From JAPPHA01 sp965221575 (lineage in GTDB: Bacteria; Pseudomonadota; Alphaproteobacteria; Rhodobacterales; Rhodobacteraceae), in contig CBDCSM010000013.1 of the NCBI GenBank assembly GCA_965221575.1, forward strand, positions 248,001-312,000: a DNA stretch of 64,000 nucleotides. Reading direction: 5' to 3'. Both the position numbers and the translations under genes were made by a program. The notes beneath the pieces are model-generated. The model saw only the letters and a list, made by a program, of their open reading frames with translations, searched no databases and was not told the origin of the DNA. Positions 35,434 to 45,100 of the stretch are shown here, piece after piece. Position 1 is the first letter of the stretch, and every line of letters begins with the position of its first letter.

Positions 35434-36222
35434 TTACGGACGTTTTCGCCGGGACCACGACACTGACTTGTCATCACATCGGCCTTTTTGTCGGTTCTCA
35501 AGTGGAACGGGTCGATGGAGGTTCTGCATGTCATGGCCGTCCTTATGGGGTTCTGCGGCCCAACGAACACCATTGCCTATCACCTTGACAACTTCAGCCT
35601 GATGGAAAACCGGATAGGTCTCGTGACCGGGACTGAAATGAAATATCCTGCCGCGACCGCGCGTCCAGGTGCAACCGCCGCGGAAGACTTCTCCGCCTTC
35701 GTACCAGTTAATGAAGATCACATCGTCAGGTTTTGGTACATTGAAGGGCTCGCCATACATTTCGTCGGCCGGGATTTCGATTTGCATCGCAACACCGCGC
35801 GCGATCGGATGGGAAGGCGAGACACTCCACAATCGCACTCTTTCACCACTTTCGGTATCGCGCCATGACAGGTTGCAGTTCGTACCCATCAACCGCTGAA
35901 ACGCCAGGCTGTGATGGGCGGAATGCAGTGCCACGAAACCCATGCCCCCGTTCACGCGTGTGACGATCGCCTCGACAATCCGTTGTTCGACCCTGTCGTG
36001 CAGAATGTGTCCCCACCAGACCAGAACGTCCACATCATTCAGTGCGCCGGAAGGCAGGCCCTGCCGGGGCATGTCCATCGTTGCAACCGAAATATCCAGG
36101 TCGTCGGCAGCCAATCCACTTGCAAGCGTCCCGTGAATGCCCAACGGATATATTGCAGCAACTTCGGGGCGGGTTCTCTCGTGTTCATTTTCGTTCCAGA
36201 TCAGCACTTTGAGCCTACTCAT
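35434..36222 (-). CDS. ThuA domain-containing protein
   Basis: 262 residues from the ATG at 36222, with GGAGGG about 10 bases upstream; an opening at 36375 would add 51 residues inside the neighbouring gene. ThuA-like fold: VLIWNENEHER at the start, DVLVWWGHI, and GFVALHSAHHS (about residues 112-122), which aligns with the conserved glutamine-amidotransferase-like core. ThuA proteins are linked to trehalose or other disaccharide use (3-ketotrehalose path) alongside MocA dehydrogenases, as here: it lies 4 bases after a MocA gene. Exact chemistry is unknown. Confidence 0.9.
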   Translation of the reverse strand: MSRLKVLIWNENEHERTRPEVAAIYPLGIHGTLASGLAADDLDISVATMDMPRQGLPSGALNDVDVLVWWGHILHDRVEQRIVEAIVTRVNGGMGFVALHSAHHSLAFQRLMGTNCNLSWRDTESGERVRLWSVSPSHPIARGVAMQIEIPADEMYGEPFNVPKPDDVIFINWYEGGEVFRGGCTWTRGRGRIFHFSPGHETYPVFHQAEVVKVIGNGVRWAAEPHKDGHDMQNLHRPVPLENRQKGRCDDKSVSWSRRKRP

Positions 36223-36226
36223 TTCA

Positions 36227-37240
36227 TCAACCCTCCACGTCTTTGATGTGTACCGGTTGACCACCCTGCTCTGCGGATTTCCGGGTGGCGGCCCAAAGAC
36301 GTGCGAATTCCACGTTTCGGGAAACGGGCGACGGATTGGCGATCCGACCCGTACAAACTTCACGAAAGAGATCAATCAAATGCCGTTCTTTGCAGCAGGG
36401 GATTTCCTGCTCCACGAGGTCCGGGCCCTGGCGTACCACAGCCGGACGCTTTCCCCATGGATCTATCCGAAGGACAGCCCTGTCAAAAAAGAACACAAGT
36501 TCGCCCACGCAAGGCGGAGCAGTGTTTCCGCAGGCAACCAGAGACACAAGTGCTCCATTCTGCATTTGCCCCGAAAGCGCTGCGACAACCTCGATGCCCG
36601 GGCTGATTTCCGCAAACCGGGCTGACACCGTCTCGAGACCGCAACCGGCGATGTCCAGAACCGCGTTCAGCAGGTGGCTTCCGGTGTCGAGCAGGAAACC
36701 GCCACCCGAAATTGCCGGATCCTGTTTCCAGTGACCCGAATTGAGCGCGGCCCAGTTTTCGGATGCCGCCCCGGCGATGCCATGGAGTTTTCCAAAGTCT
36801 CCGTTCGCCACAGCATCCGATGCCGCCCGTATTCCGGGTGACAGCGATCCGTTGAACGACACAACCAGGGTCCTGCCCGATTCGGCAACGGCACGCGCGA
36901 TCATTCGTGCGTCCGCCACAGTGAATGCCATCGGCTTCTCCAGAAGAACATCCAGCCCGGCACGCAGGGCGGCCACGGCCTGTGCCGCGTGAAACACATG
37001 CGGTGTCGCGATGTAGACCGCATCCAGCGATTTGGAATTTTCCGATACCAGTTCCTCAACCGATCCGGCCCGGGTCGGACCCGGCTCGAAACCGGATGCA
37101 AACCGTGCGAACTGCGCGCCGTCCAATTCGACCCCCGCGACGACACGGACTTTCCCGGCCCCCTGCCATTTCGTGACTTGCTCCGTCGCGATATGGCCAC
37201 AGCCGATCACACCAATCCGGATAGCCTTTGCCGATGGCAC
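36227..37240 (-). CDS. Gfo/Idh/MocA family oxidoreductase
   Basis: 337 residues, start GTG at 37240 with GGAGGAAG upstream. Rossmann motif IGVIGCGHIATEQ (about 8-20), EKPMAF near residue 101 and GGGFLLDTGSHLLNAVLD (about 178), with the conserved Asp/His. It is an NAD(P)-dependent sugar dehydrogenase candidate. Four bases before ThuA and 33 after the damaged HAD gene. MocA-ThuA pairs are common in 3-keto-glycoside or disaccharide pathways. Confidence 0.92.
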   Translation of the reverse strand: MPSAKAIRIGVIGCGHIATEQVTKWQGAGKVRVVAGVELDGAQFARFASGFEPGPTRAGSVEELVSENSKSLDAVYIATPHVFHAAQAVAALRAGLDVLLEKPMAFTVADARMIARAVAESGRTLVVSFNGSLSPGIRAASDAVANGDFGKLHGIAGAASENWAALNSGHWKQDPAISGGGFLLDTGSHLLNAVLDIAGCGLETVSARFAEISPGIEVVAALSGQMQNGALVSLVACGNTAPPCVGELVFFFDRAVLRIDPWGKRPAVVRQGPDLVEQEIPCCKERHLIDLFREVCTGRIANPSPVSRNVEFARLWAATRKSAEQGGQPVHIKDVEG

Positions 37241-37273
37241 AGTCAGTCTTCCTCCGGGAGGATGTTCGTCCGG

Positions 37274-38222
37274 TCAGCCGCTGGCATTGATTTCATCGAG
37301 CACATCGAAGAACTCATGCGGCAGCTTGATCTCGAAGTCCAGACGTTGATCCCTTTTCGCGGGCTCGGTCGGATAGTTCTTGCTCCAACTGTTCCACACC
37401 GAATGCATGCCAAGCCGGTTTGCGCCGGCAAAGTCGCCTTCCAGATTGTTGCCGACCTTAACACAGCCGGGATAGTCGTCCTCAGTCAGCCCCGGTGCCT
37501 GCGTAGCGGCATCGAAGATGCCCCGATCAGGTTTGACGGCACCGACAGTTTCGGAAACTGCGAGCGCATCGAAAAGATCCCGGAACCCCAATGCCTTGTG
37601 TACGTTCTCGAAGCTCGTGGCGAGGCCAATCCGCGACGAGCGCCACCAGATATCCTCGACGCCGGAGTTCGGCCACGAGCCTGTCTCCACCGGGGATCGG
37701 ATCAGCCTGAAGGACCGGTTCACCTTCTATGAAGACCTGCGAGCTCTCGTCGGTCAGCGTGGTGCCACTATCGAGCAGGACCGCCTTTACACCTTTCGCC
37801 TGCACCTGGTGGCAGGCAAGCTCCGCTCGGATTCGACCGGAACTCAAAGGCAGGCACCGCCCCTCGCGCCTCATTTCACCCACGCAGCCCCGTGTTGAGG
37901 TCTCCACACGAATAGGTTGGCTGTTTCCATCCAGGAATACCCAGACATGTTCTATTCCACAGAGATGCTGAATGTCCCAATCCCGCGAAATCGCGTATTC
38001 GATTGCACGAGTTGCGCCCTTTAGTGGAACTGGATGCGTGGAACAAGCCGCAGGTCCATTTCGCTCGTAAATGCTATAGTTGGCGGCCTGGGGCGAGAGC
38101 GGTTCCAAATCGTCACATCGAATTACCGGAGCGTGCCTGTGGGCAACGGAGTGCCGTAAGACAGAGTCCGCCGGCTGCTTTGGAACGGCAATTTTCCGGT
38201 TCTCGTCAATCGCTTCGTTCAC
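37274..38222 (-). pseudogene. HAD hydrolase with DWDIQHL-type N-terminal domain, single frameshift
   Basis: Two frames together make about 316 codons. The first frame starts at a GTG (38222, AGGGG upstream). It has an N-terminal domain (about residues 30-120) with RAIEYAISRDWDIQHLCGIE and HVWVFLDGN, like the extra N-terminal domain of some bacterial glycerophosphodiesterases. A HAD domain then starts KAVLLDSGTTLTDE and reaches LVALVAD. An extra base (A on the plus strand at about 37628-37629) shifts the frame. Removing it joins ALVAD to GLATSFENVHKALGF and the rest of the HAD domain (VGAVKPDRGIF, VGNNLEGDFAGA) to the stop at 37274. It is either a recent pseudogene or a sequencing error. Likely a sugar-phosphate phosphatase in its intact form. 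Confidence 0.7.
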
Positions 38223-38272
38223 TCTGTTCCCCTGCCCGGATTCGTCGGCAGACCCAACGGGCCACCATTTCT

Positions 38273-38509
38273 TGGATGCCTGACGGTATCGCCTTCCTTG
38301 AGATTCACTGGCAGGGTCACGTGTTCTGGTGGGATCCAATCGTCTTCGATGCGTCCCACAAGGTGCTTGGCTACGCGGACGCCCATTTATTTGATCGGTT
38401 GGACAATTGTCGTCAGCGGCGGGCAGAGAATGTCGGCCAGCGATATGCCTTCGTATCCCGGTATCCAGATTTCCTCGGGAAATATCAGCCCGATCTGCCA
38501 CTTCCTCAT
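38273..38509 (-). pseudogene. LacI-type regulator C-terminal remnant
   Basis: Minus-strand translation gives EEIWIPGYEGISLADILCPPL and TTIVQPIK, a TAA stop (38387-38389), then MGVRVAKHLVGRIEDDW and TLPVNLKEGDTVRHP. This is the C-terminal part of a LacI/GalR effector domain. No helix-turn-helix or N-terminal half is legible upstream to 38752, so the gene is heavily decayed. It lies between the GHL6 gene and the HAD gene. Confidence 0.7.
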
Positions 38510-38752
38510 TCACGGAATCTGACGGTGACCGTCGGAATTCGAGAGGGTCTTATCTTGCCGCCAGCCCGGCGGGAAAGCCCTGGGAAGTCCGATCAGCATG
38601 CGCAGGGCGCATGTGGCAGGCCAATTGGCCGTTGAACAGAGTGTGGGACTTCGAAAGCACCGGGATCGGATCAGCACCAGCGTCATTTGGTCAATGCGCC
38701 AAGGGTCACGTGAATAGACGTTCTTGCCAGGATGACGGCGTTAGTCCGCATC

Positions 38753-40762
38753 CTATCGTTCTTGGCCGTAAGTGATCTCGACCATCGCATGGCAGAGAAT
38801 CCTGGGCACGCATATCGTGAGCGTTCCATCCCGCTCAGTGAAATCCAATTCGGTATGGTCAGGCACCATCTGGACTCTCAGCACGGGGTGTTTCGTACGG
38901 ATCTCCAGTTTCACGTCGTGCAAGGGCACCAGATCCTGAATCGGGCAAATATTCTTGCCCTGAAACTTGCCCGTCAAAACTGGAGTGGCAAAGAGGATAT
39001 GGATCGTATCACGCCCGGCAAATTTCTGGCGTCGCATTGTGATGCGCGCCGCCATAGGGAGGTCCGCTTTGACCGTACAAGGGCTCCTCATTGCAAGGCG
39101 AACGAGATTTGCGGCCAATTCCTGGTGGGCTACAGCTCCAATTTCCCTGTAAATCCGAAATATGGGAGCCGAGAAATACACGTATGATCCCTTGGCGGAT
39201 CCCAGATCGTATCCTGTCGGACAAGGCCGTTGTGCTGCATTCAGATGTCCACTGAATTGCTTTGGCGATCTATCCAAATACGGAGCATAGACGTCACCAA
39301 GCGACAACCCGTCAACCACCGAAATCTGCTCTGTCGGTGCATACAGGAATATCGGGTCGCTTATGGATTCCGGGCGCAGGACCTTGATCGGCAACGCGTA
39401 GTCACCGCCGATCATCGTCGATTTTCCAACCCATTTTGCGCCAACATCCCAGACGAAGGCTCCCTCCTTGATCCCGCTTCGGCCAGTCAGAAGGACGCGG
39501 CCGCCCTGTGCAACGAACGCGTCAACCCAACGCGCTATTCGATCGTCCACGTCAATGTCGTCCGGCAGGATCAACAGCTTGTAATGCGATATATCGCAGA
39601 GCGGATCGACGACATCGAACAGGAAGTGTCCTTCCAGGAGCACGCGCACCGTGCCCTCATCGACCTTGGAATTCTTGTCCGGTTGCTGTCTCAGGCGTTC
39701 GTGGGCGGCCGCTTCAACGCTCAATACGGCGATGTCTGCTACCGCTTGAGAGCCCTTGACCCATTGCTCGCGCTCCTCCACCCACTTGTATGCGGCCTCG
39801 ATGATTGCCATCGAAGACTCGTCGATCTTGCCCGTCGGGTGCAAATGATCACCAATGCTGCAACCGGCGCCGTGCGCCAGCATGGTTGCACATTCGTAGA
39901 TCAACGCTTCATTCTTCTTGTACCCTCCAAATTCCCCCCAATGTGTATGAAAACGCCCAGTCATGCCCAGGTAAGACTTGCCTGTCGTCTCGGCATATCG
40001 CGCGCTAAGCGGAAAATGGTCATAGCCCCAGCCCCCTGTCGGCAAGGATTCGATTTCCAAATGGCTGTAATTCTCAGCATAATGTTCTCGCCGGCCCCTG
40101 TGGATGTGTCCGGAATTAAAGAACAACGGGCACTCGAGGTCGCGTTCCTTGATTGTGTCCCGCACGCGTTCGAAAAAGTGATTGACGATATACGTATTGA
40201 ATTCGGCCTGGTCACCTGGACATGTCCAATCGAGATTCAATCCGGACATGGCGCGCCGGGTTGCCTCTGAAACACTGATTGGCTGCCAACAGATATCGAT
40301 CCACATGCCATCGCCGCGCGAATAGTTTTCCATGACTTCGGCGATTTGACGACAAAAATAGTCGAGGTAACCAGAGGCAAAGTCCAGGAAGGCCCAGCCT
40401 GCGCCGTGGGGGTCGGCAAGCTGACGAGGAAGACTGCCATCGGGTGAAACCACACGCCATTCCGGATGTTGTCGAGCCGCGAGTTCGTCCCAGTTGGCTG
40501 AGAGATAAATCGGAGTCTTGATGCCGATTGACTGTAATGCTTCAATCTTTCGACCCAAGAGGTCGGTATCCAGCCCCGGATGCCGCTCGCCGACATCTGT
40601 GGGATGATAGGAGTAGCCATGATGGCATTTGGCACATAAATTGACGCTATTCACACGAGCTTTTTGAAAGGCCGCGGCAAACGCACTTTCATCAAATTGG
40701 CTACCCAGGTCAGGTATGAACTCGGACGTATGGAAATCGAGATGGACTTGACGAAATCGCAT
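38753..40762 (-). CDS. Glycosyl hydrolase-like protein (GHL6 plus beta-galactosidase trimerisation-like domain)
   Basis: 669 residues. The N-terminal TIM-barrel-like region starts RQVHLDFHTSEFIPDLGSQFD and ARVNSVNLCAKCHHGYSYH, as in the hypothetical glycosyl hydrolase 6 family. Possible catalytic acids lie in GDGMWIDICWQP (about 150-160) and SHLEIESLPTGGWGYDHF (about 232-250). A central Rossmann-like domain (about 390-470, YKLLILPDDIDVDDR..GGRVLLTG) resembles beta-galactosidase trimerisation domains. A C-terminal beta domain follows. No signal peptide: it is probably cytoplasmic, acting on an imported glycoside. It starts 11 bases after the FGGY kinase fragment within the sugar operon. Confidence 0.7.
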   Translation of the reverse strand: MRFRQVHLDFHTSEFIPDLGSQFDESAFAAAFQKARVNSVNLCAKCHHGYSYHPTDVGERHPGLDTDLLGRKIEALQSIGIKTPIYLSANWDELAARQHPEWRVVSPDGSLPRQLADPHGAGWAFLDFASGYLDYFCRQIAEVMENYSRGDGMWIDICWQPISVSEATRRAMSGLNLDWTCPGDQAEFNTYIVNHFFERVRDTIKERDLECPLFFNSGHIHRGRREHYAENYSHLEIESLPTGGWGYDHFPLSARYAETTGKSYLGMTGRFHTHWGEFGGYKKNEALIYECATMLAHGAGCSIGDHLHPTGKIDESSMAIIEAAYKWVEEREQWVKGSQAVADIAVLSVEAAAHERLRQQPDKNSKVDEGTVRVLLEGHFLFDVVDPLCDISHYKLLILPDDIDVDDRIARWVDAFVAQGGRVLLTGRSGIKEGAFVWDVGAKWVGKSTMIGGDYALPIKVLRPESISDPIFLYAPTEQISVVDGLSLGDVYAPYLDRSPKQFSGHLNAAQRPCPTGYDLGSAKGSYVYFSAPIFRIYREIGAVAHQELAANLVRLAMRSPCTVKADLPMAARITMRRQKFAGRDTIHILFATPVLTGKFQGKNICPIQDLVPLHDVKLEIRTKHPVLRVQMVPDHTELDFTERDGTLTICVPRILCHAMVEITYGQER

Positions 40763-40773
40763 GGCTAATTTCC

Positions 40774-41061
40774 TTATACGACTGCCGTATGGATCAAGAG
40801 AGATTTCGGGCTAGGCGATATCGAACAAGTCAATGCCCGATACTGACTGGGTTCAGGCCCGGCGTCCCGCATTGCCAACTTCGTTGCATCGAAAACCGAT
40901 CGCCAAATATTCTCAGGCGACTGCTCGGAATACTCTTCTCCTGGTCGGAAAGTGCCTAGCTCCACTGCGCCGGCACCAGGCGCGCCGCCAAAGTTGTCAA
41001 ACAATCCCGCCCCCGCACTTCCGGTTCCTACATCAATGTCGAGAGAAACCGGCTTGCGCAT
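40774..41061 (-). pseudogene. FGGY carbohydrate kinase, N-terminal fragment
   Basis: 95 codons starting MRKPVSLDIDVGTGSAGAG, then EQSPENIWRSVFDATKLAMRDAG. This is the first ATPase lobe of an FGGY sugar kinase (normally about 500 residues). Homology fades at YRALTCSIS and the frame stops at 40774, only 11 bases before the GHL6 start. About 400 C-terminal residues are missing, including the second lobe and the ATP site, so it cannot work as a kinase. An internal deletion is the simplest explanation. Confidence 0.75.
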
Positions 41062-41092
41062 GAACACATTTCTCCACTTGCCTGGAAAGCAA

Positions 41093-42163
41093 TCATCGAA
41101 CGCGCTCTCCGGATGTCTCGAAAAGATATATGTGCTCTGGTGCCACACCGACTGAAACGGCCCTCACATCGCCAGGAAGCTTCTCCCGAATCTCTACATT
41201 TACGGGTTCACCAGTTCCAAGCGCGCCAATGATGTGACGAACGCCGCCCAGATTTTCAACGAGCTCTATCGAGACGTCGAGTGCGCCGGCCGATCCCGCC
41301 TCAAGCGTGAAATGCTCTGGCCGAATACCGACCACGATGTCCCGGTTCGGGGAACTCGAGACGTTAATGGGAAGGGGACGGCCGTCCCCCAAGATAACGG
41401 ACGATCTACCGTTCTCGACAACGGCGATGCGTGCCTTGAAGAAGTTCATCTTGGGGCTGCCTATGAATCCGGCAACGAATTGATTGTCCGGGTCTTCATA
41501 CAGGTCGCTCGGAGCCCCGCATTGTTCGATGGCCCCATCACGCAAGACAACAATTTGATCTGCGAGCGTCATTGCCTCTACCTGGTCATGCGTTACGTAA
41601 ATCATTGTTGTGTCGATCGACTTGTGAAGTTTCGCGATTTCCACCCGCATGCTCGCCCGCAATTCAGCGTCGAGATTCGATAGTGGTTCGTCGAAGAGGA
41701 AGACCGAGGGGCTCCGCACGATGGCGCGGCCGATTGCCACACGCTGGCGTTGTCCACCGGACAACTGCCCCGGCCTGCGATCGAGATACTCCGTCAACTG
41801 CAACAATCTCGCAGCATCCGCTACCTGCCCTGCCCTGGCAGTCTTTTTCACTCCAGCCATTCGAAGGCTGAAGCCGATGTTCTGTGCTACGGTCATGTGT
41901 GGATAGAGAGCGTAGTTCTGAAAAACCATGGCAATGCCGCGCTCAACAGGGGTTTCGGAATTTACGACCCGACCGTCAATCAGTATTTCGCCGGTAGTGA
42001 TTGACTCAAGACCCGCCAACAATCGAAGCAACGTCGACTTGCCACAGCCAGATGGGCCGACAAATGTTGTAAAGGAGCCGTCTGGGACAACCAAATCGAG
42101 GCACTCTATCACATTGACGGCGCCAAAGTTCTTCCCGACCGATTGAAATTCGATCCTGGCCAT
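41093..42163 (-). CDS. Carbohydrate ABC transporter ATP-binding protein (UgpC/MalK-like)
   Basis: 356 residues. Walker A GPSGCGKST near residue 37, signature LSGGQRQRVAIGRA near 135, Walker B VFLFDEPLSNLDAE, H-loop VTHDQVEAMT. A C-terminal TOBE domain begins near 240 (VAGFIGSPKMNFF). It energises the importer formed by the two permeases and binding protein upstream. Its neighbours are the LacI gene 3 bases before it and the kinase fragment after it. An ATPase placed after the regulator rather than next to the permeases is slightly unusual. Confidence 0.94.
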   Translation of the reverse strand: MARIEFQSVGKNFGAVNVIECLDLVVPDGSFTTFVGPSGCGKSTLLRLLAGLESITTGEILIDGRVVNSETPVERGIAMVFQNYALYPHMTVAQNIGFSLRMAGVKKTARAGQVADAARLLQLTEYLDRRPGQLSGGQRQRVAIGRAIVRSPSVFLFDEPLSNLDAELRASMRVEIAKLHKSIDTTMIYVTHDQVEAMTLADQIVVLRDGAIEQCGAPSDLYEDPDNQFVAGFIGSPKMNFFKARIAVVENGRSSVILGDGRPLPINVSSSPNRDIVVGIRPEHFTLEAGSAGALDVSIELVENLGGVRHIIGALGTGEPVNVEIREKLPGDVRAVSVGVAPEHIYLFETSGERVR

Positions 42164-42166
42164 TTT

Positions 42167-43213
42167 CTAATCCGTATTCGGCTTCGAGGTAGAGCCACGC
42201 TGAATCAAATCGCAGTTGAGCGTGATGCTGCGAGTATCGGGGGCGTCCGGGTCGGAAAGCCGTGATCGTACGAGCTCCACGATACTCCGTGCAATCTCAC
42301 TGACAGGTTGCGAAACGGCGGTGATGCCATTGTCGAGCAACCGGAAAAGATCGCAATCATCAAAGCTTACAACTGATAGCTCGGCGGGTATCTTGACTTG
42401 CGCGCGTTTTAGCCAATCCAATGCCCCATATGTCATTAGATAATTTGCGGAGAGCATGGCCGTGGGGACATTTTCTTGGTCGACGAGCGCCTGAGCACCA
42501 AAATAGCCTCCGTGAAAGGTCCAATCTCCATGCACCAGACAGTTTTCGTCAAATTCAATTCCTGCGTCTGCCAGTGCTTTCCGGTAGCCGGTTTCTCGCT
42601 CTGCTGCGCTGGAATCGCCTTTGCGTCCAGCCAGAAACGCAATTCGGCGATGGCCAAAATTGATCAGGAGCTCGATTGCCGTGTAGGCGGCCGCGACGTT
42701 GTCTACCAAGACCCGATCGACATAGAGACCGCGAATGTCATTGTTGTAGATCACTACCGGAATCGCCGAATCCGCTATCTGCCTGGTTTGATCGTGATAG
42801 TCGACATCACCTGACATGATCATCGCATCAACCCGATGTTCGGAAAAAAAATCCAATGCTTTTGACAGCGTCAGTTCGTGGTCTGTGTGACTAAATGGAA
42901 TGACAACCCTGCCGAGCGGCTGTAGCCCGTGTACGACGTGTTCGAGAAGACGAGCATGGAACTCGTCGTAGCGCGGCACAAGAAAGCCAACGAAATTGCT
43001 GTACTCCTTCCGAATGGTGGCCGCGGCGGCACTCCGTCTGAAAGACGTAGATTCGATTGCCTTTTCTATTCTTGCTCGATTGCCCTGCCTGATCTCCTGG
43101 CCATTCAGATAACGCGACACTGTTCCGACCGCGACGTTCGCCACTCTTGCGACATCTCTGATTGTCGCCCTCTTCCCGTCGTCTCGTGAACCGCTCACCT
43201 TACGCGGTTCCAT
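42167..43213 (-). CDS. LacI family transcriptional regulator
   Basis: 348 residues from the ATG at 43213; an in-frame start at 43249 is possible. The LacI-type HTH reads TIRDVARVANVAVGTVSRYLNG (about residues 16-37). The periplasmic-binding-like effector domain follows (VDAMIMSGDVDYHD, FGHRRIAFLAGRK, VVSFDDCDLFRLLDNGITAVSQP). It sits inside the importer operon it probably controls, between the second permease and the ATPase. Candidate operators are in the promoter of the binding-protein gene at 46393-46430. Base composition here is visibly lower in G+C than in the flanking core genes. Confidence 0.93.
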   Translation of the reverse strand: MEPRKVSGSRDDGKRATIRDVARVANVAVGTVSRYLNGQEIRQGNRARIEKAIESTSFRRSAAAATIRKEYSNFVGFLVPRYDEFHARLLEHVVHGLQPLGRVVIPFSHTDHELTLSKALDFFSEHRVDAMIMSGDVDYHDQTRQIADSAIPVVIYNNDIRGLYVDRVLVDNVAAAYTAIELLINFGHRRIAFLAGRKGDSSAAERETGYRKALADAGIEFDENCLVHGDWTFHGGYFGAQALVDQENVPTAMLSANYLMTYGALDWLKRAQVKIPAELSVVSFDDCDLFRLLDNGITAVSQPVSEIARSIVELVRSRLSDPDAPDTRSITLNCDLIQRGSTSKPNTD

Positions 43214-43294
43214 CGTTGCAATTGCGTGACACAGTCCAATGCGTGGCACAGGCGTGCAGCTGTCGTCCCTGCACGAACATCCTCCAGACCGTTC

Positions 43295-44116
43295 TCACTC
43301 ATTTGTTCCACTTCGCGAGGTCGCTCCTGCCGTAAAATAGCGCTGCAGCGCCAGGAATACGACCAGGGGTACTGTCATCGTCAGGAGTGCGACGACCGAT
43401 TGTTGATCAAGGTTCGGTTCAAATGTGCCCGCAATCCGTGACAGCAATACGGGCATCGGTTCATTGGTCCTGAGGAACAACAGTGGGATCAGCAGCGAGT
43501 TCCATGCCCACAGGAATTGAAGGATCGCCATTGCTGCAAATGCTGTGAATGAATTCGGCAAGACAACAAAGAAATACGTCGCTATCGGCCCACATCCATC
43601 GACCTTGGCCGCTTCGATCAACTCTCCCGGGAAATCCTCCAGGAAGTTCTTGACCAGGAACACGGACCAGGCGAACGACATTCCGACGTATGGAATAACG
43701 ACTGCCCAAACGCTGTCAATCAGTCCAAACTCTCTCCACAAAGTAAAAAGTGGAATGATGATGACTTGTTGCGGCAAGACAAAGGCATTGACCAGGATAA
43801 TGAGTAACAGTCTTCGGAACGGAAACTTGAGAAAGTGAAACGCATATGCGGCTGCCGGGCTGAGGGCCACTGTAAGCGCTGTTGAAATAAGGGTGATTTG
43901 GAAGCTGGTTACGAAACCCCGGGCAAGCGGATACTTGCTCCAGACAGTCCGCCAAGCGTCCAGTGTAAAGGTAACCTCCTCAACGTTCCACCATCCGAAT
44001 GCTGTCTCAGACAGTGGTCGCAGTGACGTCACCAGGACCCCCACGATCGGGATGATCCAAATGAGGGCCATACAGCCCACAACGGCAACTGCCCAGTATG
44101 GTGTCGGTCGGTTCAT
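43295..44116 (-). CDS. Carbohydrate ABC transporter permease (MalG-like)
   Basis: 273 residues from the ATG at 44116, which overlaps the stop of the other permease (ATGA); an opening far upstream at 44494 is in the wrong frame for a real N-terminus. Six membrane segments. The EAA loop is ELIEAAKVDGCGPIATYFFVV (about 175-195). The C-terminus LALQRYFTAGATSRSG matches the MalG family. Part of the second family-1 importer. Confidence 0.94.
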   Translation of the reverse strand: MNRPTPYWAVAVVGCMALIWIIPIVGVLVTSLRPLSETAFGWWNVEEVTFTLDAWRTVWSKYPLARGFVTSFQITLISTALTVALSPAAAYAFHFLKFPFRRLLLIILVNAFVLPQQVIIIPLFTLWREFGLIDSVWAVVIPYVGMSFAWSVFLVKNFLEDFPGELIEAAKVDGCGPIATYFFVVLPNSFTAFAAMAILQFLWAWNSLLIPLLFLRTNEPMPVLLSRIAGTFEPNLDQQSVVALLTMTVPLVVFLALQRYFTAGATSRSGTNE

Positions 44117-45039
44117 TGAGCGCCTCTTGTGCGCTCCAGAATTGCCGGAACCGATACCAACAATACTGCTGCCAACAGGACCATGGTCGCGGCGGCGCCG
44201 TAGCCCAGTTTGAACTGCGTTACAGACTCGCGATACATGAAGTATCCTATCGTTTCGGTGCTCCGAACCGGGCCGCCGGAGGTCAGAACGAAGATCATGT
44301 CGAAAGCACGAAGCGAGGCGAGAAGATTGATGAATATCGATACGCGCAGTCCCGGCATTGCAAGCGGCAGCACGATAAAGCGCATTGTCGAGAATGCCTT
44401 TGCCCCATCGATGTATGCCGCTTCCAACAGGCTCCTTGGGATGGACTGCATGGATGCGAAGCAGAGCATAAGGGGAAGGCCGACCTGGGTCCACGCGTAG
44501 GCTGCCACGACGCCCCAGATTGCGGTATCGGGATCACCCAACCAGGGATTGGCAAGGTGCCCAAGTCCAACGAGCCCGAGCACCGCATTCAATAGTCCGG
44601 CATCACCAGACCTTAGAATTCCAAGCCAAATATAGGCACTGACGGCCTCCGCGATGCCGTAAGTGGCAAAGAAAATCACTCTGAACGGGTATGTGGCGCG
44701 TGGTGCCTGCGAGCAGAGCAGAGCGAGACCAAAACCCATTCCGACTGACAGCAAAGTCGACGAAAGAGTCCAGATAAGCGTCGCGACGGAAGCGTTTCTG
44801 AAGTTGATGTCATTGTACAGCTCGACAAAGTTGCCAAGTCCAGTCCAAACCGGCCGGGACAAGCCTCGGATGTCATAGAAACTCAACCGAAATGTCTCAA
44901 AGACCGGGTAGACGACCGATAGGAAAAAGATCAACAGGACGGGTAGTACGAGGATCAAAGCTGCCAACGCCTCTGGCGTTTGGCGACGAGGGCCCATGGG
45001 CGGTGTTGACCGCCCATGGGGGGAGCTGCTGCTGTGCAT
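44113..45039 (-). CDS. Carbohydrate ABC transporter permease (MalF-like)
   Basis: 308 residues, six membrane segments, first at ALAALILVLPVLLIFFLSVVYP. EAA loop LLEAAYIDGAKAFSTMRFIVLP (about 214-235). The start may be at the ATG 14 codons in (MGPRRQTPE). It follows the binding-protein gene by 61 bases. Confidence 0.94.
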   Translation of the reverse strand: MHSSSSPHGRSTPPMGPRRQTPEALAALILVLPVLLIFFLSVVYPVFETFRLSFYDIRGLSRPVWTGLGNFVELYNDINFRNASVATLIWTLSSTLLSVGMGFGLALLCSQAPRATYPFRVIFFATYGIAEAVSAYIWLGILRSGDAGLLNAVLGLVGLGHLANPWLGDPDTAIWGVVAAYAWTQVGLPLMLCFASMQSIPRSLLEAAYIDGAKAFSTMRFIVLPLAMPGLRVSIFINLLASLRAFDMIFVLTSGGPVRSTETIGYFMYRESVTQFKLGYGAAATMVLLAAVLLVSVPAILERTRGAQ

Positions 45040-45100
45040 CTTGATATTCAGGTTCGCAACCTGTTGATCTCACGATCTGGTCTATGCCCGGTCGAGTCGC

